The notes beneath the pieces were generated by a model. The model worked only from the letters and a program-made list of their open reading frames with translations, was not told the origin of the DNA and made no database searches. Shown in pieces: positions 6,404 to 7,617 of a stretch of DNA of 7,617 nucleotides. The DNA lies in NCBI GenBank assembly GCA_023247285.1, contig JAHFGU010000070.1, positions 1 to 7,617 on the forward strand, written 5' to 3'. The DNA is from Candidatus Omnitrophota bacterium (GTDB lineage Bacteria; Omnitrophota; Koll11; Aquiviventales; Aquiviventaceae). Numbering within the stretch: the first letter of the stretch is position 1; the number at the start of each line of letters is the position of its first letter. Made by a program: the position numbers and the translations under genes.

Positions 6404-7396
6404 TCACGCTTTCGCCCCGCGCTTCGCCGGCTGGACCGCAGGAGAGCCGGAGTAGTCCTGCAGGACCTGATCCAACCGCGCGTGCGCCGCGGCGCGGTCC
6501 GCCTCGCGGGCGCGGTACCACTCGAGGTAGCGCCGGATGCCCTCGCGCACGCTCACGCGCGGCTCCCAGCCCAGCTCGCGACGGGCCAGCTCGCTGGAGA
6601 CCTCCTTGCCGGCAAAATCGCCGGGGCGGGCCGGCGCGGATTCAATCGTGACGTTCCCGACCTCCTCCCGGATGATCTCTGCGATCTGCCGGATCGTCAC
6701 CCGCTCCTGCCCGTCGAGGTTGTACGTCTTGCCGATGGCGATCGGCTTGAGGGCCAGCACGTTGCCTTCCGCCAGATCCTCCACGTACACGAACTTCCGG
6801 TACTGGCTGCCGTCGCCGGCGAGGGTCAGCGGCTCGCCGCGCAGCGCCTTGGCCACGAAGATCGGGATGACGGCGCCGTCGCGCGCCCGCGGGCCGTAGG
6901 GGATGCCGTAGCGGAGGATCGTCGTCTGCATCCCGTAGAGCCGCGCGTAGGACTGGCAGTAAAACTCGGAGGTCATCTTCGTCGCCGTGTAGAGATGCGA
7001 CGGGGCGCGCAGGGGCGTGGCCTCGGTGACGGATTCTTCGAGCGCGTCCCCGTACACCCACGTCGTGCTGCCGTAAATCACGCGGGACACCTTGGACGAC
7101 CGCGCCGCCTCGAGGACGTTGATGGTCCCCCGCACGTTGACCGATTCCGCGTAGTGCGGCCGGTCGTAGACCGCCTTCACATCGGCCACGGCCGCCAGGT
7201 GGAACACCGCGTCCACGTCGTTGCAGGCCATGGCCAGGGCGTTCTCATCCAGAATGCTGCCGTGGTAGAACTCGACGTCGCTGCGGAAGCGGGGGAAGAC
7301 CATGTCGTAGATGCGCACGTCGACGCCGCGGGCCTTGAGCCGATCCACCACGTGCGATCCGATGAATCCCGAGCCGCCTGTCACCAGCGCCAGCAT
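6404..7396 (-). CDS. Extended-SDR NAD-dependent nucleotide-sugar epimerase/dehydratase
   Basis: This 330-residue protein is an extended short-chain dehydrogenase of the GalE, RmlB and LegB type. The NAD-binding VTGGSGFIGSH (5-15) carries GxxGxxG, FHLAAVADV is at 65-73 and NVRGTINVLEAAR at 87-99. The active site has GSTTWVYG (109-116, with Thr111 at the GalE catalytic Ser position) and YTATK (136-140, the YxxxK pair). RYGIPYGPR is at 162-170 and RKFVYVEDLAEG at 200-211, which shapes the sugar-nucleotide pocket. The last 30 or so residues form an Ala- and Arg-rich tail ending in a basic stretch. The likely reaction is epimerisation or dehydration of a UDP- or dTDP-hexose; which one cannot be told by eye. 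The start is the ATG at 7396, which overlaps the aminotransferase stop by one base (TGATG) and has GAGGAG 7 bases upstream. A GTG at 7399 is directly before it. The preceding sugar aminotransferase suggests the pair makes an amino sugar. Confidence 0.93.
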   Translation of the reverse strand: MLALVTGGSGFIGSHVVDRLKARGVDVRIYDMVFPRFRSDVEFYHGSILDENALAMACNDVDAVFHLAAVADVKAVYDRPHYAESVNVRGTINVLEAARSSKVSRVIYGSTTWVYGDALEESVTEATPLRAPSHLYTATKMTSEFYCQSYARLYGMQTTILRYGIPYGPRARDGAVIPIFVAKALRGEPLTLAGDGSQYRKFVYVEDLAEGNVLALKPIAIGKTYNLDGQERVTIRQIAEIIREEVGNVTIESAPARPGDFAGKEVSSELARRELGWEPRVSVREGIRRYLEWYRAREADRAAAHARLDQVLQDYSGSPAVQPAKRGAKA

Positions 7397-7617
7397 CACC
7401 CTGCTCCTCGGTTGACGACGCTCCCAGCTTCCAGATCCGCCAGCGCCAGGGCCAGCGCGTCCGCCACCGCGCGGACCTCCTCCTGCCGCATCCCCGCATA
7501 GACCGGCAGGCAGACATGGCGGCGGCAGACGTCCTCGGCCGCCGGCAGCGGCCGGTCCCCGTGCGAAGCCGCAAAGACCGGCTGGCGGTGGCAGGGCAAC
7601 TCATAGACTTCCCCGCT
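7396..7617 (-). CDS. DegT/DnrJ/EryC1/StrS-family sugar aminotransferase, C-terminus (cut by right edge)
   Basis: The last 73 codons are visible and run off the right edge, so the PLP-binding domain is outside the window. The visible part matches the end of the family's small domain: YELPCHRQPVF (5-15), then PLPAAEDVCRRHVCLPVYAGM (23-43), where CHRQP is the usual 'LH.QP' element and LPVY the usual 'LP.yp.l' element, followed by a terminal helix EEVRAVADALALAL. These PLP enzymes transfer an amino group, usually from glutamate, to a keto-sugar nucleotide. The substrate cannot be inferred from the tail alone; LegC, PseC and perosamine-type enzymes share this end. The stop TGA shares its last base with the ATG of the SDR gene, so the two are probably translated together. 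An SDR next to an aminotransferase is the common pattern for making a 4-keto sugar nucleotide and then aminating it. Confidence 0.88.
   Translation of the reverse strand, partial: SGEVYELPCHRQPVFAASHGDRPLPAAEDVCRRHVCLPVYAGMRQEEVRAVADALALALADLEAGSVVNRGAG
7404..7409 (-). promoter_or_regulatory. Shine-Dalgarno site of the SDR gene
   Basis: On the minus strand this reads GAGGAG and lies 7 bases before the ATG at 7396, inside the end of the aminotransferase gene. It is the best ribosome binding site seen in the window. Its spacing favours the ATG over the adjacent GTG at 7399, which would leave only 4 bases. Confidence 0.65.

Larger units (their letters stand above)
1..7617 (-). other. Single nonulosonate/surface-glycan operon spanning the window
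   Basis: All eight genes share the minus strand and their junctions are tight: a TGATG at 7398-7394, a 10-base gap at 6394-6403, ATGA at 4408-4405, overlaps of 20 bases (3590-3609) and 11 bases (2860-2870), ATGA at 2181-2178, and an 11-base overlap or 37-base gap at the last junction. Such spacing implies one transcript with coupled translation. Several starts lack a clear ribosome binding site (4408, 2181 and 389 or 341), as expected where ribosomes reinitiate. The promoter must lie right of the window and the terminator left of it. Confidence 0.85.

Noticed and set aside
6482..7501. A 339-codon plus-strand open frame opposite the SDR and aminotransferase genes
   Set aside because: The composition is dominated by Arg, Val, His and Ala, with no domain and no ribosome binding site that stands out. 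It is a shadow of the SDR gene.

Overview
The window is a GC-rich stretch (by eye about two thirds G+C) that lies entirely inside one minus-strand surface-glycan operon. It holds eight genes, two of them cut by the window edges. All read right to left, and junctions are overlaps or gaps of about 10 bases at most (one could be 37 bases, depending on the start chosen for the last gene). There is no gene-free stretch, RNA gene, mobile element, CRISPR array, internal promoter or terminator that I can support. The gene content fits a Gram-negative or candidate-phylum bacterium that makes nonulosonic (sialic-acid-like) sugars for LPS, capsule or flagellar glycan. The sequence does not let me name the taxon.

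In transcription order: (1) the C-terminus of a DegT/DnrJ/EryC1/StrS sugar aminotransferase (7396 to right edge); (2) an extended-SDR NAD-dependent sugar epimerase/dehydratase (6404-7396); (3) a 662-residue GT-B-like surface polysaccharide protein resembling the 'PFTS motif' group (4405-6393); (4) a NeuB-type nonulosonate synthase that lacks the usual C-terminal SAF domain (3590-4408); (5) a family 2 glycosyltransferase (2860-3609); (6) a NeuA-type CMP-nonulosonate cytidylyltransferase (2178-2870); (7) a NodU/CmcH-type O-carbamoyltransferase (379-2181); (8) the N-terminal half of a formyltransferase (left edge to about 389).

A coherent reading is as follows. The SDR and aminotransferase help build an amino or deoxy sugar nucleotide. 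NeuB condenses a released hexosamine-type sugar with phosphoenolpyruvate. NeuA activates the product with CTP. The GT2 and the GT-B-like protein assemble the glycan, and the carbamoyl- and formyltransferases decorate it. The hydrolysing 2-epimerase or nucleotidase (NeuC, LegG or PseG type) and any N-acetyltransferase are not in the window, so the exact sugar cannot be named.

Most worth following up are the short NeuB without a SAF domain, the divergent 662-residue protein as a possible CMP-nonulosonate transferase, and the adjacent carbamoyl and formyl tailoring genes. I see no clearly unprecedented system.
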